Below, piece after piece: positions 1 to 12,500 of a DNA stretch of 64,000 nucleotides. Each line of letters begins with the position of its first letter. Within the stretch, counting starts at the first letter, position 1. The notes under the pieces are model-generated. The model saw nothing but the letters and a program-made list of their open reading frames with translations. It did no database searches and was not told where the DNA came from. The position numbers were made by a program, and so were the translations under genes. Origin of the DNA: Sthenelais limicola (taxonomy: Eukaryota > Annelida > Polychaeta > Phyllodocida > Sigalionidae); NCBI GenBank assembly GCA_942159475.1, contig OW804096.1, positions 132,794,941 to 132,858,940 on the forward strand, in the 5' to 3' direction.

Positions 1-800
1 TGTGTCTCCTCAGGTGCCCAGACTCTGCTGCCCCATAGTCACACACAGTACATTTATAGGGTTTTCCCAAGTATGCGTTCTTATGTGTCTCCTCAGGGCT
101 CCAGTCTGTGCTGCACACAGTAGTCACACACAGTACATTATATTCCTCAGTATGTATAGAGTGTGTAAGTGTCATGGCCGCCGTCAAACCACTCCATCTT
201 GTTTTATAATCTTGTTTTATACCACTTCTGGGACAGGGAGTAATTTTACGCCCATAGGCTTAGCTTTGCAGACATAAATATTCTCTCTTCATCACCCCAG
301 CAAAGGCCCAACGTTGTGGTCATCATATTTGGAATGGTTTGGCTCTATAGATATATGGCTATACAGTGGTCAGAATCTTTAACTTTAAGAGTGATCTAAA
401 CACAGTGAAAACTTATCGTCAAAATGCTAATCTTATGGCTGTAACATTACTTCCTGTCTGGAAGTAGTACCAGTTGTGTGACAAACCCTGTCTGGCGGTC
501 ATGCCCTATCCTCATGTGGACCCTCAGGTTTCCTGCCCTATAGTTAGTCATACACAGTACATTTATATAGGACGTTTCTTTTAGTATGTGTTCTTAAGTG
601 TCTCCTCAGGTCCACAGCCTGTTTTGCCCTATAGTCACACAGTACATTTTATATTCCTCACTATGTATTCTTGTGATCCCTCAGGTGTACAGCATGTGCT
701 GCCCTATAGTCACACACAATACATTTATATTCCTCATTATGTATTTTCACTTGATCCCTAAGGTTTCCAGCATGTAAGAACTATAGTCACTGTTACAGTT
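1..800. repeat. Diverged 75-85 bp minisatellite
   Basis: Units of about 75-85 bp recur at roughly 1-160 and 513-800, separated by non-repeat DNA. Each unit carries the words 'ctcaggt', 'gccctatagtcacacacagt' and 'acatttatattcctca' followed by 'tatgt'. Copies differ by substitutions and small indels, so the array is old. No coding sequence is convincing here. It lies at the window edge, 5' of the LANCL exons, and is probably intronic to or upstream of that gene. Confidence 0.75.
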
Positions 801-1384
801 GTTGTGACATAAAGAAGAAGTATAGATGGTATAGTGGATTTCCCAGAGGTTTATTATGTAGACATACTGTACTGATGTTAAACCTCACCCTGTCTAGTTT
901 ACATGGTGGGAAGCCTTTTTCTGAGGATGGCAGACAAAGGGGAGGGGGGTTCTCATTAAAGGGGTACCTCCTCTAGGCTTGTATTGTTAGAACAAAGAGA
1001 AATGTATCCAGCAATGTGGCTGGACACGTCCATTAATTAATAAGAGTAGCTCCTTGTTATGAGAGTGGATTGTGTTAACTATGACATATCTGCATATAAC
1101 TGGATCTGCCCTCATGTTGCCATAACCTTCCTTTACACAACTACTCACTAAGAGTACAGGGCTCGATGTATTGTCGCACATGTGTTAATAGCCATTCTCC
1201 TCGGCATCAGGACTGACCCACCCTCGTGCTCGATACGTGTGATGATGAATATTAATGACTCTTCCGATCGTGATATCCCCGCTCCCCCGATATCAACACA
1301 TGGGACTGTTTACTGCCGCCTGCTGCCAGTAAACAGCCTGCTGCCCTCTTACACTATCATCAACTCCTCTGCCCACTGTGCTTT

Positions 1385-2225
1385 TTTGACGTTACAACTG
1401 ACTTTTCCACCAACTTTTTTTACTTTTTGACTGATCTTCCCTGACATTTTTTTACTTTACGGCTGACTTTTTTACTTTTCCACTGACTTTTCTGACTTTA
1501 CAACTGACTTCTTTATTAATTTTCAACTGACTTTATGACTGACTTTTTCGTTTTTACAACTGACTTCCTTGACTTTATGACTGACTTATTTGGCTTTACG
1601 ACTGACTTCCTCGGCTTTATATACTTCCTCGGCTTTATGACTGACTTTTCTGACCTATACTGACTTTTCTAACCTTACAACATGACTTCTTCTACTTTAC
1701 GACTCACTTTTTTTTTTACTTTTTCACCTTCTTCTACTTAACGATTCACTTTTTTTACTTGTCCACTGACTTTTTCACTGACTTTTTTTACTATAGGACT
1801 GACTATTTTTACTCTACGACTCACTTTTTTGACTTTACGACTCACTTTATTTACTTTTCTACTGACTTTGTCAACTTTCCGACAGGCTTCTTCGATTTTA
1901 CGACTCACTTTTTTAAAAAAACTTCTGTACTGACTTTTTCAACCTTATGACCAACTTTTTCACACTTTTTTTTTACTTTTCCACTGACTGTTTTGCCTTG
2001 TTCACTGACTGACATTTTGACTATAGGATTGACTTATCTTTACTCTACGACTCACTTTTTCAACTTTACGACTCACTTGTTTCCTTTTTTATTGACTGTC
2101 ATCTTGATGACAGACTTCCTCGACTTTACCACTCACTTTTCCACTTTACTTTTTCAATCTTACGACAGATTTTTTCAACCTAACCACTCACTTTTTTAAC
2201 TTGACCATTCGCTTTTTTGACATAA
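1385..2225. repeat. Degenerate short-unit satellite (gactgactttttactttacg-like)
   Basis: About 840 bp is built from degenerate units of roughly 20-27 bp, containing 'gactgactttt', 'ttactttacgact' or 'cgactcactttt'. The plus strand is strongly pyrimidine-rich, with few purines outside GA and GAC steps. Open frames inside it (for example 1759-1950) are repeat translations (TDFF/THFF motifs) and not genes. Confidence 0.85.
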
Positions 2226-2298
2226 TTAGGCTGCCTTTAAAAGGTTCATTAACAGATGCTATGGTTAATGCCAATTTAGCTTTATATGTGCTAAAATA

Positions 2299-2343
2299 TA
2301 TCAGTCTACCAACTGTGCTACTGGTGAAGTTGGTAGACTGATA
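2299..2343. repeat. Perfect 16-bp inverted repeat (stem-loop)
   Basis: Left arm 2299-2314 (tatcagtctaccaact) is the exact reverse complement of 2328-2343, with a 13-nt spacer. It abuts the duplicated block that starts at 2351. It may be an element end or a rearrangement junction. Confidence 0.8.
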
Positions 2344-2350
2344 GGCAGTA

Positions 2351-2704
2351 GCTGATGGAATAAATTTGACCGATAGAATCATAAGATCCAGATAAGTCTG
2401 ATGTACTTTTGACTGCTGACTTGTTAACTAGTTAAAGGGCAGGAAAAGGTATTCATGATAGCAGGGAGGTACTGGTACTTAGTATACTTTCCTGATGGTA
2501 GGCCTCTTCATTCAGATGATATACATTGTTTCATCTTTTCTCAGGAGCTGATGGCTTAAATCTTTTCTCAGAAGCTGATGGAATAAATTAGCCCGATAGA
2601 ATCATAAGATCCAGATAAGTCTGATGTACTTTTGACTGCCGACTTGTTAACTAGTTAAGAAGGCACTAAAAGGTATTCATGATAGCAGGGAGGTACTGGT
2701 ACTT
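2351..2704 (+). repeat. 130-bp direct duplication upstream of a LANCL exon
   Basis: Segment 2351-2480 is repeated at 2574-2704 with few differences; both copies start gctgatggaataaatt and end gaggtactggtact. Between them, 2531-2550 is identical to 2716-2735, the splice acceptor and first bases of the LANCL exon. A further acceptor-like 'ttttctcag' sits at about 2563-2571. The duplication therefore copied the intron 3' end and the exon edge. Confidence 0.85.
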
Positions 2705-2729
2705 TAGTAGTATATTCATCTTTTCTCAG

Positions 2730-3503
<774 letters not shown>

Positions 3504-5190
3504 ATAGAGCTGTTCGTTATGTTGACTGCCAGAACCTCTGAATTTGTTAAGAAGTTCTAGTCATAATAATCCGTATAAAGTTATCTCGTTTTTTTTTTAC
3601 AAACGTTTTGATTTCTGTTTAATCTCCTCGAGAGAAATATACACACGTAACTCATGTCATATATTGGAGTGTTTGTCAGATCAGAAGTGTGTAGCCAAAT
3701 TTCATATCTAAGCAGAACGTTAAACCAGGCTAACCTTTAGTTTCATGTTTACTAATGATTTTGCAAGTTTAGTTAACTTTGCTAGCATGTTTTCTTATCT
3801 AATAATGAATAGTGAGCAGCATACTGTATACCCCCGCCCCACCCCCTGCATGGTGATATGTTGGGCAAACATTTTCTTACATTATCGTGTAAAAAATATA
3901 TTGGTCTGTATAAACATAGACTACCGGTACTTTTAATGTTAACTAGTAGTAACAAATTTTAAAGGTGCAATTTGAATATAGAGTTTTTTTTTTCTAAAAA
4001 AAAAGAGGTCTGTGTTCGCAACTTTATTAACATTGTTTGATCTATCGGTGGTGTTATTTCATCGGTTCTAAATACCAGGAAGTTTTAGAAAAAATACTTT
4101 TAAAAAGAATAATTTGAAGAAGACCACCACTAGGTCGAAACATCTTAATTACAATGTACATGTATCAATACAAGCCAAATTAAAACAGCAGATACCGAAG
4201 TTTAAGGTTGTGGTGTTTTCCTTGATACATTTTTTTAAAGATGACAACAGTGAAGGAATTGAAAAAGGGATATACTAACAAAAAGACATAAGTTATCTTC
4301 TTTAGCGGAATAACGTTTATTCTCTTTGAATACAACACAAACATACCCGCCATGATTGCATTAGCCCGATAATGTATGGAAATCAAATTGAAGTAATGAT
4401 GAACTGATGATCTCACTGATGGCCTCGTTACATTAAAGAAACAACTCCTACCAAACAGAATACAACTGTCATTTCGGGAATTCGGTATATTTCAAACATT
4501 GATGGTGCGTAAATTGCCAGGTGTATAATAAAATCTTTCTAGGTAATAAAGATCTAGTCAACGTTTGAATATAAACCTGAAGTCAAGGGTCAAACCCCAT
4601 CTCCTTGATGTAGTTTGTTTCTTTGGAACATCCAAATTTTAGAACTAGATGACTTTTTCCCAATGTTTCTATGCATATTTATATTATTGAATATCTCCCC
4701 CGGGAGAAGTATTGTCCTCTCAAAGAACATTTAAATTCAAATCCGTTATAATTACCATATTTTTATTTTAAACCCACCAGTGACATCGCAAAGCAACACA
4801 AGGTACTTCTTGGGAGAGCTTGTTGGGGAAACTTGTTATCGAGGGAAACCAAGGGAAATAGTTAAACCAGTCACATACAACTGCAAATGATCGACGTTAT
4901 TTACACATATGCAACTCTTTTACAACAGAAACGCTGTGCATATATATTCGGGAGTGCGAATATAAAGGAATGGTTCCACATTTGGTTATCAGTCTTAATC
5001 GGCACCGAGACTGGCCGATCAAATTATATCACAGAGTAGCAATTGATGTATTGAAATCAAGAATAATAATAATGAATTTACAGTTTTTCCCTTTGACTTC
5101 TGTACTCACATATTATTATATGACATATATATAATGTTACATGATGCAATGCTAGATTAAAAACATTACAACATAATAGTAATATGAAAC
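3504..5190. other. Intergenic between LANCL and KXD1 (convergent 3' ends)
   Basis: AT-rich, with no convincing exon on either strand. It should hold both 3' UTRs, since the two genes converge here. A motif at 4114-4140 (TGAAGAA, then a GACC/GGTC stem, then GAAA) recurs twice more in the window and is discussed as a finding. I saw no clear AATAAA close to the LANCL stop. Confidence 0.6.
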
Positions 5191-6736
5191 CTAAACCCGC
5201 CTCAATCCCAAAGATTTGGCTTCTTGTGGGTTTGATTGTTGCGTATCTGATTCACTACTTTGGCTGTTGAGGGTTGTGGGCTCGGGATCAGAGCTTGTTT
5301 GTGAGTCGGTGCTCGGCATTGGGTGAGAAGAGGCTGCTATCACTGTGATCTGGCGGGATAGGCGGGGCGAGTCGCTCCCTCGAGCTTGATCTCCATCTGT
5401 GTCATCTTCTTCTTCATCGTCTTCCACCAGATTGTAAACATCACTACATGCTGGTGACACAAAATGAAAATTTAATTTATGTTAACATCTTAATTTATGT
5501 TAATTTGTAATGTCAATGTAAACGTTACTTAATTTAGCATACTATCAAGAATACATCATATACCCAAGGTCTTAGTGTCATAAATCACCCATTTCGAGTA
5601 TAATTCGGTAGAAGACTCTTAGAAGTATTCGGTAATCATTTTTCACATTATCAAACGACTACGTCCCATTGAGAAAATCCACCAATTCGAGTGAAGATGT
5701 CCTTGGGACAACTATCAAAGCTGTTTGTGAAATTGGATATCGCTGATTGGTTTGAATTTGAGCACGTGGGGAAAATCTAAATATTAAATGCAAAATAAAA
5801 ATATATTTTAACAAATGGGAATAGCAATCCCCGGTAATTATTTAACATACCGGATATCAAATAGCCACCACTGACACCAGTCAAAATTGGGACTTGGGAA
5901 TTTGGGACTTGGGAATTTAACCTGGTTAATTCTACTCACCACGGAAAGCCGATGGATAATTTTTCGACAGAGTTGTTTTCAGTGTCCTAAAAATAAGTAG
6001 TATTATGTGTGATAAGTAGAAGAACAATTCAACAACAACATGATTGTCAAGTTCTGGTAGTAAATTTCATAAGTATATTACCGGTACTAATTTACTAGTT
6101 CAATTTACCTTATTCTTTTGAAGACATTATCAAGATCAACTTTCATATCTGAGAGTAGTTGTGTATGTTTTCGGAATTCATGTTGCGTTGTTTCAAATCT
6201 AGTCTTTGAGAGAATATTAAAATTTAGAAGCATTTCATTCGTCTTCTCGAAGCGCATCAACCTGAAAGAATAAAAGAGACACACACCACTGAGTGCAATC
6301 GAATGCTAGCCTATTAGTATTACAAGGGGATTCGTTTGAATATCACAAATCTTTGTTTTATTAAATTAATGTGTATCATCCTCTGAATACTGAATAACAA
6401 AATATATAATTATATTTTCTTCAAAAAAGCTACAATACTTTTAAAAATTGTAATGAACATCAGCTGTTATCCAAGGGAGTATAGATATTAGAGCCAGAGG
6501 TACCACCTAACCGGTAGCCTGGTATCCCAGCTCTTCCTTCCATACAGGTCTATCTAACCGGATACTTACATGTGCTGTTGTGCTGAAACCATCTGATATA
6601 CATCCCCTTTATTAACTTGTCCAGTTACATGCTGCAAAAACATATCTGGCGCAGTCAGGGTGGACGATATATTGGTCGCTTCTTCAGCACAAGGCATTGC
6701 GCCCATCGGCATAGGGCCAGCGAAACTTTCTGCCAT
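5191..6736 (-). CDS. KXD1: KxDL motif-containing protein 1 (BORC subunit)
   Basis: Four coding exons in transcript order: 6570-6736, 6109-6261, 5940-5986, 5191-5450. All have GT-AG ends and matching phases, giving 208 aa. The conserved core is residues 46-115: VYQMVSAQQHM, RFEKTNEMLLNFN, then the diagnostic KVDL at 96-99, followed by KRIRTLKTTL. This matches human KXD1 (176 aa). The C-terminal third is acidic (DDEEEDD) and Ser/Pro-rich, and looks disordered. KXD1 is a coiled-coil subunit of BORC/BLOC-1-type complexes that position lysosomes through Arl8 and kinesin. The ATG follows a TTTTAG acceptor by one base, so at least one non-coding 5' exon lies upstream. The N-terminal 45 residues are not recognisable. 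Confidence 0.93.
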
Positions 6737-6737
6737 T

Positions 6738-9541
6738 CTAAAATAAATATCAGAGTTCAATACACATTATTATTACAATGGATAGATGGATGCCAAGTGT
6801 TCCTAAAAATAATAATCTCATGATAACTCAACTGACATTATAGAACTGGGACTATGCGTTTAGCTAGAGAAGTGTATTATTATACTGAATCAGTGTTTAT
6901 CTAAATGACTCAAATTCACCCTTAGTTTCACTATCTTCGACTTGTAAGTTGTACCTCCCAGAAGCTGATCATGAATCAGAGCCATAGACTATAAATTTTA
7001 TAGTGCTAGTGGGCCAAGCGTTTAGACTAGAGTTAAACGAGTTTAAAGTAAACAATACAAGATAAATTATACAAAAGCAAATAAGATTCCACGATCATTC
7101 TATATAACACCTAACTGCGTAAAACGATACCACAAAATACGTTAAATACTGTGTTTAGTAGCAATAGGCCTACCTGCTGTTTCTGACAGTTATGATTTTA
7201 CCCCTATTATCGCTATATATATGTCCCATCTAAAATTAGTTTCTAACGTCATGTAGTTACCAAAAACTTGAGGGTCATAACTTTTTTTATGCAAAAATAA
7301 TAATTGATAGAATTTTAAAGGAGAAACCTAATATTTTAATAAGCAATAATTTCATTTTAATTGTAGAGAATTCATACGAAACTAATCATAAATAGACAGT
7401 GACTCAACTCATTATCAGGGGAAATCATGTCATGCGAATGACGCACTGCCAGAACCCCCAGATAAAACCACAATAATGAATGTGATCCGAATTTAAGGTA
7501 GGTTCTTTCGTTTGGAATGGTTTTAATTAGTTAAGTGCCCATTTTCACATCTCCAGAATCGGATGGCATTATTGTTGTGAGTCGAAGGTTTCATTTTGAT
7601 GGTTTCGATCAGGACAGGAGTCGTCAACTTCTACTCAAGTAGGCTAGTAGCAAAGCCTCGATCACCTTTGTTTTGTTGGTCCGTGTCAACTTGACATTTC
7701 AATTCATTTGGTGGCACTGAAAATGGCCTGACCCTCAAAAAATAAAAATAAACGTGGTTTAGATAAATACCCACAAATGTTTACAACACAAAAAGGAGTA
7801 TTTAGTGGGAGTGTTCCACATAATATTAACAATGATTAATATGACTGACAAGGAAAACAAACTTCCTCTACTCTTACTCTACCGCCCTACTTACCGCCCC
7901 CCCCCCCCTCCCCTGTCTTTCACTCTGAAACCAATACTCAGCACCTATAAATAGATGTGATTTATGTGTCAGCTTGTATATGCATGGCATATAATTGAAA
8001 ATGTCAATATATTTTTACCCTGCGAAGGACCGACCTTTTGTCGTTCCTCTGTTTGTGACACTAAGACTTACTTGATATTTGCAACAGCCTACTTCCAATA
8101 TTAGGCTTATATTATATTTTATTCCATGATTTGGCCGTGAGCGTACAATATAATCGATATACTTGCCGCTCACAAGGTGTACAATATAAACTCACTGTAT
8201 TGTACAGTGACGTCACGACCGTTCGAGAGTATAAGGACAACACAGTTTGATGAAATTAATGCAAATAAAGTTGTTTTAGGGTAAGAATCATGGAATAAAA
8301 GCAAGAATAGCAAAGTATCGCGTCTTTGGGGGCCTATATTCTCCTCGTATGGCCGAAAAACAACTCGGCCTACGGCCTCGTTGTTTTCGGCCATACTCGG
8401 AGAATATAGCCCCCCCTCATACGCGATACTATGCTGTTCTTGCTATAATATTGTATTTGCATTGGCAATATCCACTCTGTGTATTCTTTTTAAACGAATT
8501 TTATTTGGTATTTATAAAAGAATGCAACGAGAAGTTTAAAAGTGCTTCACCCCAAGTTAGGGACTTTGCTTATTACCCACTTTTAAAAAAGAATCCTTGA
8601 AAATTAAAATGTTTCCTTGTTCATAAGACTTAAGATAGATACTAGAAATCAAAATCTTGTCTAAGTTCCAAGTGATTATGATTTTTGTATCATTGAATTC
8701 GAATTTAGAACCTTAAATGGAATATTTTCCTCCAAATGGTCATATTTTAACTGTGCCATAGGCATTTTCTTGGTATGTTTTCAAGAATAAAAAACCATCA
8801 TGCCTGCATATATGTCAAACTTTAGTTAAATAAGAGAATTAATTAAAATTTTAAAATAGATTGACTCCACATATTGTATTTCTAAGTAAAGAATGAAAGA
8901 AAAGAACATTTATGGATTGGTGACATAAGACAGCAAAGGCTTGTGGCCTTGAGTGAGCCAGTGAAAAATGGTGTTTGAGAGAAAAATATGGGCCTCTGTG
9001 TAATTCTAAAAGTCTCATGTTAATCCTTACAATCCCAGATTTCGCCTAAACAGCCATTTTTCAGTGAAAATTGGTCAAAATTGGGACATTTCGGCTTTCA
9101 ATTCTTCACCCTATCATTTCCACCATTATGATAGTACAAAGTTGACATGTGTGCCAAAAATTGGCAAATTTAATTTTGTATGTGCAACATGGCCCCCAAT
9201 GCTGCAGAACCATTTACCTAAGAGAAATTGCGATGGAACCAGTTGAAAGTCAGGATTTTCATGACATTTCAGATGCGGTTACCATGGAAACAGCTGTTAA
9301 TATTAAAAAGAATCCTTGCAATTGTGCATATTTGACATATCATATATTATTGTATCATAAAAATCATAAAGTTATCATGGATCATATGAAATAAGTCAAG
9401 GCAACTTCAAGTTATAGTCCCTTACTTAGAGCGCACCACTTTTCTAAAAGAGATCTAATGTCTTAATCAATGGGAAACCTAGAACTAATTTTAAATTTAA
9501 AATGCTCTCTCTTGTTTGTAGATTGCTCCAGTGCATTCAAG
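6738..9541. other. Divergent intergenic region KXD1 / JMY
   Basis: It should hold the promoters and non-coding first exons of both genes: KXD1 has an acceptor at 6738-6739, and JMY has an acceptor at 9520-9521 just before its ATG exon. A palindromic dispersed repeat occupies 8117-8452. A run of C at about 7899-7912 is simple sequence. No other coding exon could be supported. Confidence 0.55.
8117..8452. mobile_element. Palindromic dispersed repeat, copy 1
   Basis: The sequence is near-identical to 58633-58968. Sub-part one has inverted ends: ttttattccatgatt at 8117-8131 matches the reverse complement of 8286-8300. Sub-part two, about 8301-8447, is one long palindrome from 'agcaagaatagca' to 'tgttcttgct'. 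Its inner arms are 8347-8364 and 8380-8396, with one bulged A, around a 15-nt apex tcggcctacggcctc at 8365-8379. It has no coding capacity; probably a non-autonomous foldback/MITE-type element. Confidence 0.8.
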
Positions 9542-12500
9542 ATGAGTTTGGATCAAGTGGACACACTTGAAGACTGGGTTGCCATCAAGGACAATCCCTT
9601 CTTGGAAAAAGAAGCTCCATTGCGCCTTTATTTCCATGTAGCATGGAATCCCATGGAGTGGAGGATTGCTATAACTTGCAGAGAACACAGTCGAGTTGCA
9701 AGTGACACTGATGAAACTAAATGTTGGTCTGGGGCTTATACATTTACCGAGTTAAAGTCCATTCATGAACAACTAAGTCTGGTCCATCCTAGCTTGGGGC
9801 AACATTTGCCTGAACTTCCCGAGGAACCCAGAGGTGTATGGGCCTATATATCTCAGAGGGAATCCCCTGATGAAGTTATCTCTGAATTACTAGAGAGGTA
9901 CTTTAGGATTGCTGTTGAAATCTGTGGTCACAGGTTATTACTTGATACATTATTTGAAGAACACAGTTATGAGGAATACTTTGAAAACATCAGTGAACTC
10001 AGGCGAAGGCATTACGATGAAGCTGTCCGTAATGCCGACGACCAATTGCACAACATTTTATTCCTGAGGGACGGCTCAATAAACATGCTAGATATGAATG
10101 AAGTTTACAAGCAAGAGGACGAAGCTTTATTCAAATACAATGTTGCCTATGCAGAACTCTATAATTATTTGATCCAACCATTCCTTGATATGAGAGAACT
10201 TTCATTTGCTAAGCTAAGGGAAGCAAAATGCGGTTTGCAAAACCCCAATTTCGGGGACAGAAGGAAGCAGGAATTTGCGGATATGTTTTCTGAATGGCAA
10301 CTGAATTATATCCATTCTTTGGATAGCATACAAGAACTTTATCTTGAATATTACAGCCACACTACTAAGCTGCATGGAGGTAAGCATAAGTTCGCCGTTT
10401 CAATGTTGTAGATCATAAAGCTAAATACATCATTGTTCAGATTGTGTACAGATTTAGCTGAACATAAATGCAATCGTTTCACTTGCTGCTATGTATATTT
10501 TTGTATTGCCATATCGGTTGTCGATGCGTGCTATATTTTTTCCATCTCTATTTACCCTTCAGATGCTTTCGTGCGAATGCTGCAAGACAAGAATCATTTT
10601 GGCAAGCGTGCCTTTGAAATTTCTGCGCAGACTAGATTGAACAGGTAATTGGTTGTAATAGTATACACTACCTTCGCTGTGAATCTATTAATTAATATAA
10701 ATCATACTCTTTCATTAATATAACCCTGGACTGTAAGGATACACACATCTGCCTCCTCTTTGCCCCACTTAACTATTGATGTCATAGTTGTTTTTGTTTT
10801 GATTAGGTTACTATTACTCTTTGTTGGAAACCTAGAGCTTTCTTTTTTCTTTTAGAGTTCAAGAAGACAAAATGCTTGAAGAGTTTCAGCTATTGCAGTC
10901 CACGAAACGACAGTTTGAACAACAGCGGGACAAAGTGAAACAAGAGGTACGCTAAATAAAATCAATCCCTTATGTATTGTATTTAATTTAGGAACTTCGT
11001 TCTGTTATTTCATTTTTTATTTGGGACGTACGTGGCCGACAGGCAGGGGGCGTAGTTTACCAGACGACTATTTATTTAATTAATCTAGTCTGGTTAGTCC
11101 GTGTGACACCATTCATTGAAGTCTCTGGTAATCTATCTTTTCTCCCCATTTCTCCCCGTCGCAGCTCCCTCGCTGTCTGCCGATCTAATGAGACAGGGTA
11201 TTGAGATAAAGGTTTTACATTCTTTGTCTAATTTAAAAGTTAAAACCCAATTGTTAAGTCTGTCTACGACGAACTGGACCAGAGGATATGTTCACAAATT
11301 TGTTTTATGTTATTATAATTGCATTCTTCAGTTGTGCCGTGTGCCTGATATTGCCTCGTGTAATTTTAATTATTCAACAACTCTTTGTGACTGTATCCTT
11401 GAAAAACAATATGTCTATATATAAAATACATATATAGTATACTATTTCAGATGGCAGAAAAGGTCAGAATATTAATTAGAACCATAGTTTACAAAGTATC
11501 CGTTTATACTGTGGGTTTACGTGTTGCTCCATCGAGACCCCAGGCAATAGTTGTTCGCCAATACCCTGCTTATCAAATCCTATGGACAAGACATAAAAGT
11601 TATCTCACTAGATTTCAAGTTTATTACCTTTGCACCCATCAAACACCCCTGAAACTAATCATCAGAGAAATTCGAATTAACCCCTTTTGTCATCTCGCTT
11701 GCATGGCATGGTAATACTCCGTATCTACGATATTGATTTCCTAGTTTTCATGCTAAACCAATTGATGTCAACTTATGAGAAACTTGGTTCATATCTATAA
11801 GTGTGTGTACATGTATTTGCTAAATGGCTTTAGGATGGCTAAGTGAGAATTGACCCAACGTTGGGAATAATTGCGGCTAGGATGGTCACGGAGAATTTTT
11901 TCCCGAGACAAGCGGAATTTTAAAACTAGTCATATTTTCTCACAACAGATTGCAAGTGTTATGGAAGGGTCCAGCGATGTGAAAAAGCAACTTGAAAAGC
12001 TAGAGCAACAGGTCTATAGTTGGCAAGAGAAGATCTTTCAGATCAGACTCCAAATGCTGGACACTGAGCAGTCGATTGTCAAAAATAGAATTAAAGCAAT
12101 CAATAGTAAATATGAAGGTAGGTGAAATTCATTCACGGTTCACAATATCGGAAGGGGGCGGCATATGATAGGTATCCTGAATGTTGGGAAAAATCGCTGG
12201 GCATTTATTTGATGTATGTTCAATTATATCTACAGTTTGAAGAGGAAGGGGATGATTATCATTACCTCATATCATAATTAGATTATAGGAGCTAATTCAT
12301 TCATTTGGCCGTTTGTCCCATACATGTTCTTTCTTATGGATTCTTGTTCAAAGAATTATGTTTTGCATCTCAATAGATGAAGCATCTAATGGACAGTTCT
12401 TTGATGCTGTGGAAGACTTAGATGAATTTAGTTCTGATGAAGAAGAACTTTCTCCTAGCAAAGATCCAGCAGTTATAGCCCTTAAAGAAAAGTTGACTGT

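Noticed and set aside
1759..1950. 63-codon frame with repeated TDFF/THFF residues
   Set aside because: It is a translation of the short-unit satellite; no domain, and no codon bias beyond the repeat.
8349..8600. Frame over the palindromic repeat (MAEKQLGLRPRCFRPYSEN)
   Set aside because: Mirror-image residues on both strands reflect the palindrome, not a protein.
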